A stretch of DNA of 64,000 nt from Leptoclinus maculatus. Its lineage: Eukaryota > Chordata > Actinopteri > Perciformes > Stichaeidae. The DNA is taken from positions 17,210,674 to 17,274,673 of the forward strand of contig JAVDOI010000008.1 of NCBI GenBank assembly GCA_032191485.1, written 5' to 3'. Every line of letters starts with the position of its first letter. Positions within the stretch are counted from its first letter, which is position 1. Both the position numbers and the translations under genes were made by a program. Shown piece after piece: positions 24,301 through 36,673 of this stretch. Below the pieces are notes generated by a model. It was not told the DNA's origin. It made no database searches and saw nothing but the letters and a program-made list of their open reading frames with translations.

Positions 24301-27300
24301 CATGGAAAGTGGACTTTCTTTGAAGCTTTAAATGTCCTTTGAAATGGCTTTTATTATGGAAAATGTCTCATGGGGTTTCGGCTTGTTTCCGTGCAATGTG
24401 TGGCATGAGGAATGTTTAATTATTAACCAGAGCAATGAAGTACGGGTATATCATACACTGCAAAAAACATCCATCTTACCAAGTCATTTGTGTGTATTTA
24501 TTTTGTGTGTGTGTGTGTGTGTGAGAGTGTGTGTGTATTTGTGTTACTGGGTGCGTGCAACTTGCAGTGGCATACCTTTTATAGCAGCAGCTGTTGTTTG
24601 ACTTTATTTTAAGACTTACTCCACATTTAGTATTCTCTATTTACCTTGATGTTTGAAAGCAATGCACAGAATAAGAGTCCCACATGTTGTTTCTACATTC
24701 TGTCCTCTGATCTTTAACAACAGACTTTGTTGTTCCATTATATTAGAGCTCAGTCCTCTCCTGCTCTTTAGTTAATATGTACGCAGAGCAAAGTCCATTG
24801 AGGTCAGTTTCTGGACAGTAGACCATTTGACTGGTCCCAGTGTCTGCGTCTCTAGAGACAGAATACCGCGACTGTGACAGTTATTCAGCCAGCATCCTTG
24901 TAAGGCTGTTACTGTAATGAACATCAACGTCAGCTCATAGAAAGTTACGCAAGATGATGTCAGCTTATGTTTTTGTTATTTATTGATCCACATGCACACC
25001 ATGACTGATATATCTGTGATAAGCTAAAGTCGTCTGAGCCCGATTAGATAAACATTGTTTACATTTTGGAGGATCTGTTAGCTGCGAGCAAATCACATTT
25101 GAGATAAAGTCAGAATTTGGTAATTATAAGGCCAGATCTGATATTATGAGGTTATATGTGTGATGTTTATCGTCGATGGACAAAAGCTCACCTAGCTATT
25201 CGCACCCCTGGAAAGAGTTGGCTGATTTTGTTACAGCAGTATGTGTACAGGGTCAATGCATTCTGGTTAATGATTCTGAGAAAAAGAGATTTGATTTTGT
25301 CAATTGGGTCATGAGGGTTAAAATGTTAAGATCTTGTCGGTTGCTTATGTTTAGACAATATTTACATTTGTGACTTTTTTGTAGAAATTCTACATTTCTT
25401 AAAATGAGATATTGAAAAATGTATTAGCAGTCAGTATTGAAACATTGTTTTTTTCATATTTTTGGGAATTTGGGTGAACTGAACCTTTAAAAGAAAAGGC
25501 AAGTTCAAGCATCGTCCTCAAAGGGTTAAAAACAGAACCTAGTGTTGATGTAAATTCAGCTTTAGCTCATAAAGCCTTGTGGAAAACCCCAGTATGACTT
25601 ACTTACAATGCCGATACCGTGCTTTCCCAGTCTTCATAATGTCTCAACCTGTGCTCCTATCCTGCAGAGTACATGCTTTTAGATTTAGCAATATCAGAAG
25701 TTCTAACATAGTTCACAAGCATTATTCATGCCTTCCTGTCAAACTAAAATACACTTAGTCTTACAACAGTTTCTTTGATATATCACAAACTTATCATCCA
25801 TTACTTCAGATCTTATAACACTTCAAATGTATGAAATGATAAAGACCTTTGCAAGGGTCCACATGAAAAACAGGCCATGACCGCAGTATCTATTTCATGA
25901 AAGTAAAATAAAAATCAAATTATTCTTTCTTAACAGAACCGCGTCAGATCGACACTCTGACAAAACTCGCTTTTTGTGAGATTATAGCGGCATGAATGAA
26001 TAGCAGAGTCTCTCCAAAAAGACAGGGAAATGTTGAAATGTATGCATTCATTTATAGTGCACATTGCTGTTAAGTTGAACATATATAATGTATTTTGTTA
26101 CCACGGTAAACAAAATAGTGTGTTTTGGCAGTTCATTTCTATCACATTTTGAAACGTCTGTGTCCATGTGGTTCAACTCATTTAATGTACAGTGAAGAAG
26201 TAGTACACATACAGTAACTTAATTAGATTATCCGTAGGCGGTCTGGAACAAGAACAGAAATAATACTAAGCTGTGTACATATTGTAGGAACTTGGCTGGT
26301 ATGTACACAGCTGTAACAGATTGCAGTTTCCATGATGCGTTTACGCCTCATTCTGGCTCTCAGTAGATAAGAAAATGGAATGTTAGTTATGCCAATGTTG
26401 AGGAGACAGTGGTTGCAGGGTGCCTGTAATTACCTCTTCTGCTTAAACTTTCCACTACCTTAGAGGTGGCAAGAGTCTACAGCCATGCTAGCCACTCTGT
26501 GAGATTGCACCTATAGCTTTGAGCTAAATGCTAACATTAGTATGCTAACATGATCACAATAGCAATATAGAGTCATTAGTTTTATGCTTATTTGGTTTTT
26601 GGTCTAAAATGTTGGCCTGATGACGGCACTAGATGGGATCCCCAGAATTATTTTTATTTTGTATTTATCATTGAGGTACCATTAAGGTCCCTACAAAATT
26701 GAATGGCAGTCCATCTGAAGGTTGTTGACATATTCCAGTCCAGACTAAAGTGGTGCACAGACGACAGACCGATATTGGCCTCCCTGGAGCAACTTGCTAG
26801 CGTGACTAAAAACATAAAGCCGAGGTTATCAGCCGTTTAATTGCCAAAGTACGTTGCACATACATGGAATTTGACATGGTGGATGGTGCATAACATTAAA
26901 CAATCAACACAGTGCAAAATACAAGACATTATTTAAAAATAGAAACATATAGAAACTTACAATCAAATGTAAAAATAGGGTTCTGACTTCTAAACAGCCT
27001 GTTGATGTCTCTCTCCAGAATAGAGAGAGTCAATACTGGGGGGGGGGTTGCACTAGGATAGGTGTTACAGAGGCATGGGGCCCTGCTGAGCTGGGGGACC
27101 TGGTGGTCTGGAGCTGGTTGATGGAGCCATGGGGGATGGGGTCAGGACTGTCCCATTGTCTTTCAAAGCGACAGTAGAACTCGTTCAGCTCGTCTGCCAG
27201 GCGTAGGTCATTCATGGAGTGAGGGACTTAAGGTTTGTAGTTGGTGATAAGTATGTATGTAAGTAAAGGAAAATCTGTTACATTCGGCCATTTCGGTGTG

Positions 27301-29304
27301 TTGTTCAAATGGTTTGAAGCCCGGTAGTGTAGTTCTCTGACCTTTAGTTGTAACATCATAACGCAGTGATGTGCATTTTATACCTGGGCCTTCACTGCTG
27401 TCCTGCAGCTGAAATACCGCCTTATAACCTCATGATGGCGCCACAGCTACGGTTATTATTCGTTTCTAGGGCTGTATCAATATACGTATTCGTATTAAAC
27501 CGTTCGGTACGAGGCTTACGAACCGAACAATATGTTTGAATAATACTAGTGCATTTGGAAAATGCAGAAGCTTAAATTGTGGGAAATATAATGTTTTCTG
27601 CGCTTATGTAGGAGACAACGGTCTGTGTGACCTCTGAACCGAACAAAAAAAAACACAACAAAAAACAGCTGGGTTGTTCTGGGTGGCTACGCTAACTAGC
27701 TTAACGGGAAAACAACAGCAGCAACACACATTCTGCTACACACTCAAGGGCCATTCAGATATTAGATGTAAAAAAACAAACGCAGTTGACTTACCAAACT
27801 CCATGCTCCTTTCTTTGTTGACAAAGAGTTTAATCCCATTGTTAAATCCAAACTCACAAATCCGTTTCTCCTCCTCCTTCAGCCATTGAGTGTTAAAAAA
27901 ACAAAGCTAGGTAAAAAAAACAATAATCTACACCAAGCAAAATGCAAAAAATTTAATAATTTCCTCCATATCTTTCAATTTGAACTCTTACTACTCCGAC
28001 TAAGCCTCTGCTGTTAAGTTTCGTTTCACGATAGTCACGTGCTCGCCCACTGACCAACCACAGCACACACTGCACCTTACTGCAGAGCTGCACCTGGAAA
28101 CTGAGCTGCACGTAATGCTGACGTAGTTGTAGGCCAGCTAGCAGGCTCTGACACGTCAAAGAATACGCCCAACATTCACTTGTGAGTCTGCAGGACTCGG
28201 GCCTCTCTTCTTACCTAGAGACACAGGGGTGAAATCTGATTGGATAAAAGCTTAAAACAAGCTGCACTGGAAGCAGAGCAACTGAGGAAGACAGTAGCTG
28301 TGCAATGAGAAAATAGGATAATGGGAAAAATATTTTTATAAATTATAATACATGTAGTGTATTGAAGAAAAAATATTAAATTATAAAATAGCTATAACTT
28401 TGTGATTCTGTTTAGGCCAGCAGAGAAGGCCCTGACGGCCCACCACTGTCATAATGATCCATTATAGAATTTGCACAATATTTGGCCACACAGCTTAACG
28501 GTAAACTACCATTGGAACAGTGGCGGCTGGTCCATAGAGGGCGCTAGGGCGCCGCCCCCCCTAGAGCTACAAAAAATAAAAATAAAAATAAAAATAAAAA
28601 TAAAAATAAAATTAAAAATATAAATAAAAATAAAATTTAAAATAAAAATAAACTATACAAATTGTCAATATTTGTGTTTTTGAAACATGGAATCACCCAG
28701 TAATATGTGTAAAATATGATATCTGCGGTAAATATATGCTTTTCCTGCTTGTCCTCTCTGCCTGTCTGCTCTTCCTCTCTGTGTGTGCACGTCTCAGCTG
28801 GCTGGGGCGCTGGAAAAACTGCCCCAAAGAGGCGGGTCTATAAAGCAGTTTAGCCAATGCTGAGTAAAGATATAAATGAGTGACATACAATTCAGCCAAT
28901 CAGCGTCCTCAAATAGATTCAGCTTGGGGCAGTTTTTTTCCTGCCCCAAGCTGCGCGTTCTCGTCAGGAGAAGTCTCTACAGGAGAGCGCCAGTGTGAGC
29001 ACTACTCCTCCAAGACCCGTTTGAGAGGAGAACTGAGAGGAGAAACTACTGAAAGAGCTGATCCCAGATCAGCCTGACCTCACAATCAGACAGCAGACTA
29101 GCAGGAAAGAGAAGCAGTACATGAAGCTTCTCTACTAGCTGTACACCAGACAGGTTTGACTAGCTGGATGACGTCATGAGAATAACTTATTTATCTTTTT
29201 AAAACAACGGGGACAGATCCAGCATGGACAGTTAGGGAGTGAGGGACATGAAGCACCTGTCTGAGAAATGGATATATAGTTATATATATATATATATATA
29301 TTAT

Positions 29305-29339
<35 letters not shown>

Positions 29340-32300
29340 TTTATATTATAGTGAATATTATTATATGATATATATATATATTATTATATTATACAGAATA
29401 TTATATGATATATATATTATTATATTATACAGAATATTATATGATATATATATATATTATTATATTATACAGAATATTATTATATGTTATATATATTATA
29501 TTATACTGAATTCCCTGTGAGGGTGACTAAAATAAGATGTCCTGACGTGTTTGTGAAAGTGTTATTTACTGCTTTTTTTCGTGTTGGAATAAATGTTAAA
29601 TATTTAACTGCAAAGTAGTAATGCGTGTTTGATACCTTAATTTGTTTGCATTAAATCATTCTGGGATGTTTGCTGAAATTGATTGGATGTGGCACAGCCC
29701 TACCAAGAACATTTTCCACCAGCCGCCACTGCATTGGAAGGAAGTTGATCCACAAATTTTGCCGTAATAACAGCATTTCAAGGTGGGGCTTAAGTAATTA
29801 ACTACAGTTAACAGTTGTGTGGGGGCATTAATGATGTTTGGAGAGGGCGTCTTTGTTTCAGTGTGAGCGTTTGTCCTCAGTATGTGGACACACAGCTGCA
29901 CAAACACACAAATGCCAATAATCCCGGGTTCCCACCGCTATTTCTCAGTGAGAAAAGTTAAAAAAAATGTTTTTAATGTTTATTCCTGGGTAATACAAGG
30001 ATCTGAATAAACAATCTTCAACCATGCAGGGATAACACCGTAATCAGCAGTAGAATGAAGTCCACTTTGTTGAACAGTTAAAAATCATTTGTTGATCCTC
30101 AGTGCAGCATCATTGTTAACTGTATGTTCCTGCAGTATTTCCTGTAAGTTAGACTCGGACTACTGTTGACTCCTGTCCTGTTGCTTTAGCTCTCTGTGAG
30201 TCTCTGTCTCTCTCCCTGCCCCCCCTTCTGTCTCATTAAATCCTGCATACTGAGCCCATGCCCACTCAAACACTTATGTAGACCAAGTACAGACATGAAA
30301 AACAACACAGCAGGGGCACTAACACCAACCTGAATGTCAGAGTTTCCCTTCGGAAACACTCTAACCTTGTGGTTAAGATGTCAATGACTAACAGACAGGA
30401 AGAAAGATGCTCGGTTCCCCAGATTGCTTTATATCCGTTTCACCAAATTTCTTCTGGGTTTGTTGTTGCTCAGGAAACTGGTGTAATATGTACAGTGATG
30501 TATCAAAATAGCCGTAGTGTGAAGTTCAACTTTTCTGAAATGCCCTGCACTGTAAATAGCATCATAAACAGCATGAATGGCGGCTACCGCATGGTCACAA
30601 AGACCTAATCAGTGCGGCAGTACTGGGACTTTCCCTGGATTTCCCTTGAAAAGTGTCTGTTCATGGGTAGCTCATTGTGCCCACATTATTCTCTTATGTA
30701 CATAATAAGGGAACTGGATGAAGAGGAAGGCCTAGAGAGAAGCAGAAGAAAGATACAGGCAAAAGAAAAAAAGAAAAGCAACTGAAAGAAAGTGGCCAAG
30801 GCTTTGAGATCGGGGAAGCAGAGAAGACAGAGACAAAGACGGACAGTCATGTCTTCAGCTGAAAGGCCAAACAGAAAAGGAGGCAGAGAGGGAAACAAGA
30901 TAGGAAATAACAGATCAGGACAGGGGGTGTGGTGGGGAGATATGGAGCTGGCTGCTGGAATCTGTCTCACTTAGCATTTATCTCTCAGGCATTTCAACTT
31001 CGATGGTAAAGAGGGAAGAGTTACCTCTCAAACAAACCTGTCTGGAAACTGACTTAATGTCCATTTTAAGTGTTTCTGCTGGGAAAAGCAATACTTGGAC
31101 AGTATAATTCAACAACAATGATTCTGATTCTGAGAACGATAATAAATTGCACCATTGTGTGTCAGCTCTCTTTTTTGGGGGACTTTGATAATGAAGAGAA
31201 ATAACTTTCTGCTGGACTCAGGATGAGACTTGAGAGTTGAAGTTCTCAACACAGCAGCGACTGGCGAGTCCGGACAACAGTCGCTTTTGTCAGGATCCAA
31301 CATCAGCGCTCTGTGTGTCTCGCTCCAAGCCACTCCAGGCTTTGGTGACAGCGTCATCAAGCGGCCCTTTGTTTCCCAAAGCATGAGCTTTTCCTCACAG
31401 CTTAGCACTTATTGACAGTGGATGGACATCCAGACAGTAACTTGCAGGGGTCCTTACAGTGTGAAGCCATGATCTGCACTTCCTGTCCTTCTGCAGAAAC
31501 ACAGTGCTGCAATAATACAGTGAAACCCTTGTGTTTAGGGACATTTATTATTACATGTTATAGATAAAAGAATTCACATGCAAAATAGCATTTCTGATTT
31601 AAAAATGTATTTAAAATATATATATATACAAATTAGATAATGTCTGACGAAGTATGCAAGTCAACTTCTAACTCGCCAAATTATGAAATAGCTCTACATC
31701 AGGGTCCGGAACAACATGATTGTTGCACTGTAGTTGTATTTCGGGGGATAGTTTCACCATGAGATAATATCCGCTTGCTCCTCTTAACACGCTACACTAT
31801 TCAGCTCCCCATTTCCTGAGATATTGCATGCAGCCATTTCCCATCAGAATGAGTCCAAATATAACTCTTAGGAATGCATTGCTTTTCTAGAGAGCATTGC
31901 ACGCTGTTAGGCTGCCAGTTTTAGGGATTAATGTCCCACCGGAGGCAGCTACGTGTTAAACCACCGAGCTGCAGAGAACAACATGAAGTCAAACACCTGT
32001 TGTCTGCCAGTCAAGATGGCTGTGAGGTCATGAAGGACTCGGCAGAATGGCGTGCTGTAAGTGATCATAATCATATCTGTTTACTGGAAGGCTTTGACTC
32101 TGAGGTATACTAGTAGTGCTGAATTTCTGTTTTGTATTAAACGTGATACCAAACAGTCACATATTTACGCACAGAGCAATATCAGCTCATTTGGAGATGT
32201 GGATTTAATATTGGACTTACTTTTGTGTCTTGATGAATTTATGTCTAATATTCTTAGCTGTTTTATTAATGCTCCACTGTGTTCACCAGTGACATTAGGT

Positions 32301-35300
32301 GCAGTTGGTTAATCAGAGCAAAACCCCCCAAAAATATCCAAACAATGAGCTAAAAGCTCTATCGAGCAGAGGGGAGCTGCAGAGTTTGGTGATAATTCTC
32401 TCTTCACCCATGCTGATAACGACATGTCGTGATTTTCTTTCTCTTCTGTGGGTTTCCCCCCAGAGAGTCAGATTATAATACCTCACAGAAGGGAGGTTTT
32501 AAAGACCGACCCAGTGGACCTTTGAAGTTGAAAATCGCACAGAGCTCACAGAGGCAGGCCTCCCTGAAACAGGCTTCGGACTTGAGGCTACGCCTGTTTA
32601 GCCTCCGTAAGCAACAGCAGCCACATGAGCTCTGGTTTCCTAAAAAGTACCTGCAGAACACAGAGCCCGTGTCCCTGCATCTGTATGTAACTGTGATAGT
32701 ACGAAAACAGGGACGCGTGTGCAAACCAGAGGTACAGCGAGCGGAATGCGTCTCCTCCTTGGACCTCGCCTTCAGCGATATCAGATGAAGGCTCAGGGCT
32801 GAGTCAGGCTGGAATGAAGGCTAGGGATGGGGGAGGTTTTTAGCAAAGTGATGCGAAGACGGACGGACTGAAAGATCCTCCGCCATTGTGACTTTCTTTT
32901 TGTCTTTGTGCGTGAGAAAGCCCTTGCAGGATGTTGGTATCAGTTCCATTTTTTCTTTCATCAGCTCCATTGACTTCTGCTCTCTGTGATTTTCTCACAA
33001 ATATCAGCCCCGTGCTCTCCCATCCCCATCCTTCCCCACAATGACTCAGGCTGCTCTCAGACAGACACTGGCCACCAGGCAGGCCCACTCACAGAGACAG
33101 AGCACTCAGATATTACTGCTGGCAGGCAGCCAAACAAGCAGAAGCAGGAAGAGGCATCAAATACAATTAAAGCACCACTGTATCAGTCTGTATAATATAA
33201 TATAGTGATCCAAAGATGCATTCAAGCCGCTATTCCTAAAATATTACCCCCCGAGTCAAGGTTTTTAATTTGATCAAACAACCTTCAATACTAAACTTCT
33301 TACAGGGCATTTCAGAAAATGTTGTATTCTTAGAGGATTCAAGAGGCTTTTCTTTTGTTGTTTGGTAACTAGAGATGGACGCCTGCTCTGTCGCTCATCC
33401 TGTGCTTTCTCCCAGAGTTAAGACTGTTTTTGTTCATTTTTCCTAATCATTTCCTAAAATTTCCTGGTAAAACTTGTGTAATTTGGTACTAACTGCTTTT
33501 TGCTCCTTTTCTTTTGTTGTTGCTTGGAACAAAAGCACTATTCAACGACAAAGTTCATATTAATTCAATTATTACAGATTTAAAGTGGTGCTTTTGTGTG
33601 ATTCTTTGTGGAGATACTCAGTTTTACAGACCTGTTGATGAAAACAACTGATATAGAAACAATGTAAAAAATATCATCTAGACGGAGGACAATAGGGGCG
33701 ATTGCATCTAATTGATTTACTTTGAGGGGTCAATGTGCTATTATTATTGTTGAGTTATATTACATGTTGTCATAAGTAGAAGGAAGCATCAAGGTGTGGA
33801 AAAAATAAGTGACCACAGTATATATGACACGTTTTATTTATTATCCAAATTCCATAACATTTCACCACAATAAATGAATAAAACAATAAACCATCACTAC
33901 AATAAACCTTGTAGTGATGTGACAGTGCTGAGCCCACGGCTAACAGCTCCAGACAGCATCTTTCCCTGATACAGACTTCTATCTAATCTAATCTTGTTGA
34001 AACAGAAAGAAATATATATATATATATTATATATATATATTTACCGAAAGCAACAGAGGCACGGTTTTTGCAACAGGATACACAGCTGTGGCTGAAAGTG
34101 AGCCAGACAGCTGCTGGTGATCATAACCAGCTTTACTAGAGCAGACAGGGCCTTGTCATGACACCTACAAAACACACACACACACACATTCCTGCAGCAC
34201 TCTATTGTGTATATGACTGGATTTGAGAGTTATCATTTTTGCAGCTTTTACGTGTCTAACAAGTGGCTGAATGAGACTATAAAATCTTCATCACACCGAC
34301 TAGTCCGCCTTCACAGCCTCGTTGTGTATGATCTCACTTATGTGACCGTGGTGTAGTCCGTTTACGACCTAACGTTAGCTTTTAACTTCTGCCAATTGCG
34401 TTCACGCTTCAAAAATCATGAAAGCGTTGTTCATTTGTGAAGATTATCTTACTGATCAAAACCTTGTAAGTATGATACACTTTTGTTTGCCACAGAGCTA
34501 ATTTTCTGCAATAATCCAAATTCCAATGGAAAAATCCCATTGGCTTTTTGTCAAGGGGAAAAGTGCAATGCTCCTTTCAGGGCTGACTTCCAAAAAACAC
34601 GTCATTCCTGCAGCACTCTACAGCAGTGTGGTAATGAGAGGGGGAGTTTGATTTGATTCAGGCTCTCTGGCTACACTCTTGATAAAGGCACAGGGCTCAC
34701 TAACCCCACAACACACACCAGGCCTCTTGCTTCATGATCGAATCTATCAGCACATGTTTTGATAAAACTGGACACCAGTAAAACCACCATCATCATTTCC
34801 TTTTGTAAGAAATCAATCTTCTTATGTCTTTTTATGGGGTTTTTTTGTCCCAATATTGAGGTGCATTTTTTACACAACATGTGTCGGTTTATCTGAAAAC
34901 ATCTGTATTCAGTCTTTCTTTTCCTCCTTCATCTACACACTAAATGGTATTTGAATAGTGGAAATAAATAAGAGATTAAAGCTGGTTTCACCTGCTCAGT
35001 TTGTATTCAAAAGGGACTGTGTGCTTTATATACTATACCAAAATCTCCTCAGCAAAACTTGTTTGTAAATCTGACAGATTACAGTTGAAAATGTAACCAG
35101 TAGTGATTAGTTTCAGTTCTGCTCAGTGGTTGGCAAATAGCAGAACTGTGTGTTTCTCTACACTGAATGTTTTTACAGACATGTTAGTCTTTGATCATGT
35201 CGTCGAAGACAAGATTTAACAGTTAAAAATTATAACTGCAGAGGGTTTTTGACAAACTCTGCTCTCAAAGTGAAAAACACAGACTTTGTGAAGATGGAAA

Positions 35301-36673
35301 GCAGAAGTTGAGTAAAAAAGATCCATTTTTAATTTTATCCATATTACTAATACATTATAATTATATCCATATTACTAATACGTTATAATTATATCCGTAT
35401 TACTAATACATTATAATTATATCCGTATTACTAATACATTATAATTATATCCGTATTACTAATACATTATAATTATATCCATATTACTAATACATTATAA
35501 TTATATCCATATTACTAATACATTATAATTATATCCGTATTACTAATATATTATAATTGTGACCATATTACTAATACATTTTTGATTGTATCCATATTAC
35601 TAATTCATCATTAATAATATTAATGCACGTCTCTCCACACTATATTATTGTGGACATGGTCTAAGTCATGCTATTCCACCAAGCCAGACAAGACTCTTTA
35701 TCTTGTCTTTAAGGTATTTCTCTTTGCATACTTTGAACACTCACAGTTCATTATAGTGACTAACACTCCCACCGAAATGTTTGTTGCACTGGCTAAAGGT
35801 TGACTATAAAAACTAAACAGTCCGGATGTTTTTTTTGCTCATACTGGCTGTTTTCCTTTTTTTACTGTCTGGACAATGAAACAGTCATCTAATTACTCTT
35901 AAAGCATCTGTAACATAGCCAGCTGTTTCCCTCAGGAGTTGGTAGGGACTAAAAACTGAGCTCAAAGAGAGTGAATATTAAATTAATGCTAATGTTTCTC
36001 CTTAGCTGTCGATGTGTAAATAAACAATCGTTTGTTCGTCATACCAACTTAAAAGGTGTTGTAATTCAATGTTCATATAAGTTTAGATTGATTCTGTAAC
36101 TTTTTAGATAAGAGGTAAGGACAACATACCCTCTTTAATTTAATTTCTGTTGCGTTAGCCACACTAGGTCTGGTATGACCAGTAGCTCAAGCTGGCTAAT
36201 GTTAGCTGATGTTTGCAGACTAAAGATAGATATTGCTGTATTACTGAGGTTTGGATTGCACTACGTTTTATCATTTACCTGTAATGGCCACTTAATGCCA
36301 CAGTCAAGCAGAGTTATGTAGGGTTGAATGCATGGCCTGCTAGCATAGCACTGCAGGTCATGCCCATACTATACTACATACTTCGACTATGTGATGCACA
36401 TGTCTGGTTATTGCAGATTCAGTACATAAATCTTACAAAATGTAAAAAAAAACACAAGTTTAATTTAATTTTTTCACATGTTTTGTTCTTTAAACTCACT
36501 CATATCGATTTCAAAATATTTTTCAGGCCCGTGAAGCCAACCATGCCGGGGACCAGAATTCGGCGGAGCGGAGCAGCAGGATGGCCAGGACACTGAACCA
36601 CGTGGCCCTGGGAGTCGGCATCGGGTTCACAATCCTCACCATCGTTTACATTGCCGTTGTGGCGACTTCATAA
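21386..36673 (+). CDS. CD225/dispanin-family proline-rich transmembrane protein
   Basis: Three exons, 21386-21616, 22562-22771 and 36527-36673 (stop TAA), all phase 0 with GT/AG junctions: 195 aa. Residues 1-114 are a Gly/Pro/Tyr/Gln-rich cytoplasmic tail with five GYPQP[GV]Q heptads, PPPY, and QYG/QQQ stretches. Residues 115-195 are a CD225 domain: DNPVNDYL, a hydrophobic segment (about 122-147) with a CCC triplet at 132-134 (possible palmitoylation), a polar loop with REANHAGD and RMARTL, and a second membrane segment (about 173-193) close to the C-terminus. This layout fits PRRT1/SynDIG-like dispanins rather than short IFITMs. Family members sit in vesicle or plasma membranes and affect trafficking; the exact orthologue is not decided. 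Intron 2 is about 13.8 kb and crowded with repeats. Confidence 0.85.
21491..21595 (+). repeat. 21-bp coding minisatellite (five GYPQPGQ heptads)
   Basis: Five in-frame 21-bp units encode GYPQP[G/V]Q. One unit has Val for Gly. The opposite strand is also open, an artefact of the repeat. Copy number may vary between individuals. Confidence 0.93.
24179..24223 (+). repeat. Interspersed-repeat tail with (TGTAA)n end
   Basis: The string ggataaaagcgtcggctaaa followed by tgactgtaatgtaatgtaatg resembles a tail seen on abundant teleost retroposons. Only the 3' end is recognisable; family uncertain. Confidence 0.5.
26440..26780. repeat. Teleost dispersed repeat (gctaacat-rich)
   Basis: Contains gagctaaatgctaaca, then ggcctgatgacggcactaga and ggcagtccatctgaaggtt, a pattern I recognise as a widespread teleost interspersed repeat. 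Boundaries are approximate and the class is unknown to me. Confidence 0.55.
26834..27250 (-). mobile_element. Rex1-like LINE fragment, internally deleted
   Basis: Left part matches the 3' end of the elements above (tttaattgccaaagta and ttgcacatac). Right part encodes NDLRLADELNEFYCRFERQ and PIPHGSINQLQTTRSPS on the minus strand. The two are joined with most of the RT missing. It is more diverged than the copies at 2-20 kb, so it is an independent insertion. Confidence 0.72.
27471..27560. mobile_element. hAT-type terminal fragment (weak)
   Basis: Starts at agggctgtatcaatatacgt, then tattaaaccgttcggtacga, resembling the terminal region of fish hAT elements. No matching right end was located. 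Confidence 0.35.
28571..28660. repeat. (AAAAAT)n-type tract
   Basis: Repeated aaaat/aaaaat units just inside the left hAT end. Confidence 0.95.
28921..28952. other. Perfect 12-bp inverted repeat (hairpin) inside the hAT element
   Basis: AGCTTGGGGCAG at 28,921-28,932 and its exact reverse complement CTGCCCCAAGCT at 28,941-28,952, separated by an 8-nt pyrimidine loop. Confidence 0.9.
29279..29515. repeat. AT-rich (TA)n / TATTATATTATACAGAA tandem tract
   Basis: TA runs plus a short TG run, then three to four copies of a unit of about 45-55 bp containing tatattattatattatac and agaatatta. The Tyr/Ile-rich frame across it is an artefact. Confidence 0.85.
29740..36526. other. Intron 2 of the CD225-family gene, right part
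   Basis: No supported exon. A 119-codon open frame at 32,429-32,788 lacks an acceptor/donor context, domain or composition that would argue for coding. Short AT runs (34,013-34,041) and a CA run (about 34,168-34,187) are present, plus the minisatellite at 35,337. Confidence 0.6.
35337..35610. repeat. 28-bp minisatellite, ten copies
   Basis: The core attactaat recurs at exactly 28-bp spacing (35,343, 35,371 and so on to 35,595). Inner units are nearly identical apart from a C/T switch (atccatatta or atccgtatta); outer units are more diverged, as expected of an array growing from the middle. Confidence 0.95.

Larger units (their letters stand above)
22772..28509. other. Intron 2 of the CD225-family gene, left part
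   Basis: No exon-like open frame with both splice sites was found. Contents are AT-rich single-copy-looking DNA, a short TG microsatellite near 24,504-24,534 and the dispersed repeats listed separately. Confidence 0.6.
28510..29739. mobile_element. Non-autonomous hAT element with 8-bp target duplication
   Basis: The element spans 28,518-29,731 (1,214 bp). It begins CAGTGGCGGCTGGT and ends in the exact inverse ACCAGCCGCCACTG (14-bp perfect terminal inverted repeats). Identical 8-bp duplications, cattggaa, flank it at 28,510-28,517 and 29,732-29,739. CAG...CTG ends with an 8-bp duplication define the hAT superfamily. Inside are an A-rich (AAATA)n tract, a GC-rich core and an AT-rich tract, with no transposase frame, so it must have been mobilised in trans. 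Confidence 0.93.

Noticed and set aside
29239..29520. 93-codon Tyr/Ile-rich frame
   Set aside because: Lies on the TA-rich tract inside the hAT element.
32429..32788. 119-codon plus-strand frame in the CD225-gene intron
   Set aside because: No domain, no flanking acceptor/donor pair that gives a sensible exon; both strands are open, consistent with chance.
35337..35610. Possible CRISPR-like array
   Set aside because: Direct tandem units with no unique spacers, in a eukaryotic intron: a minisatellite.
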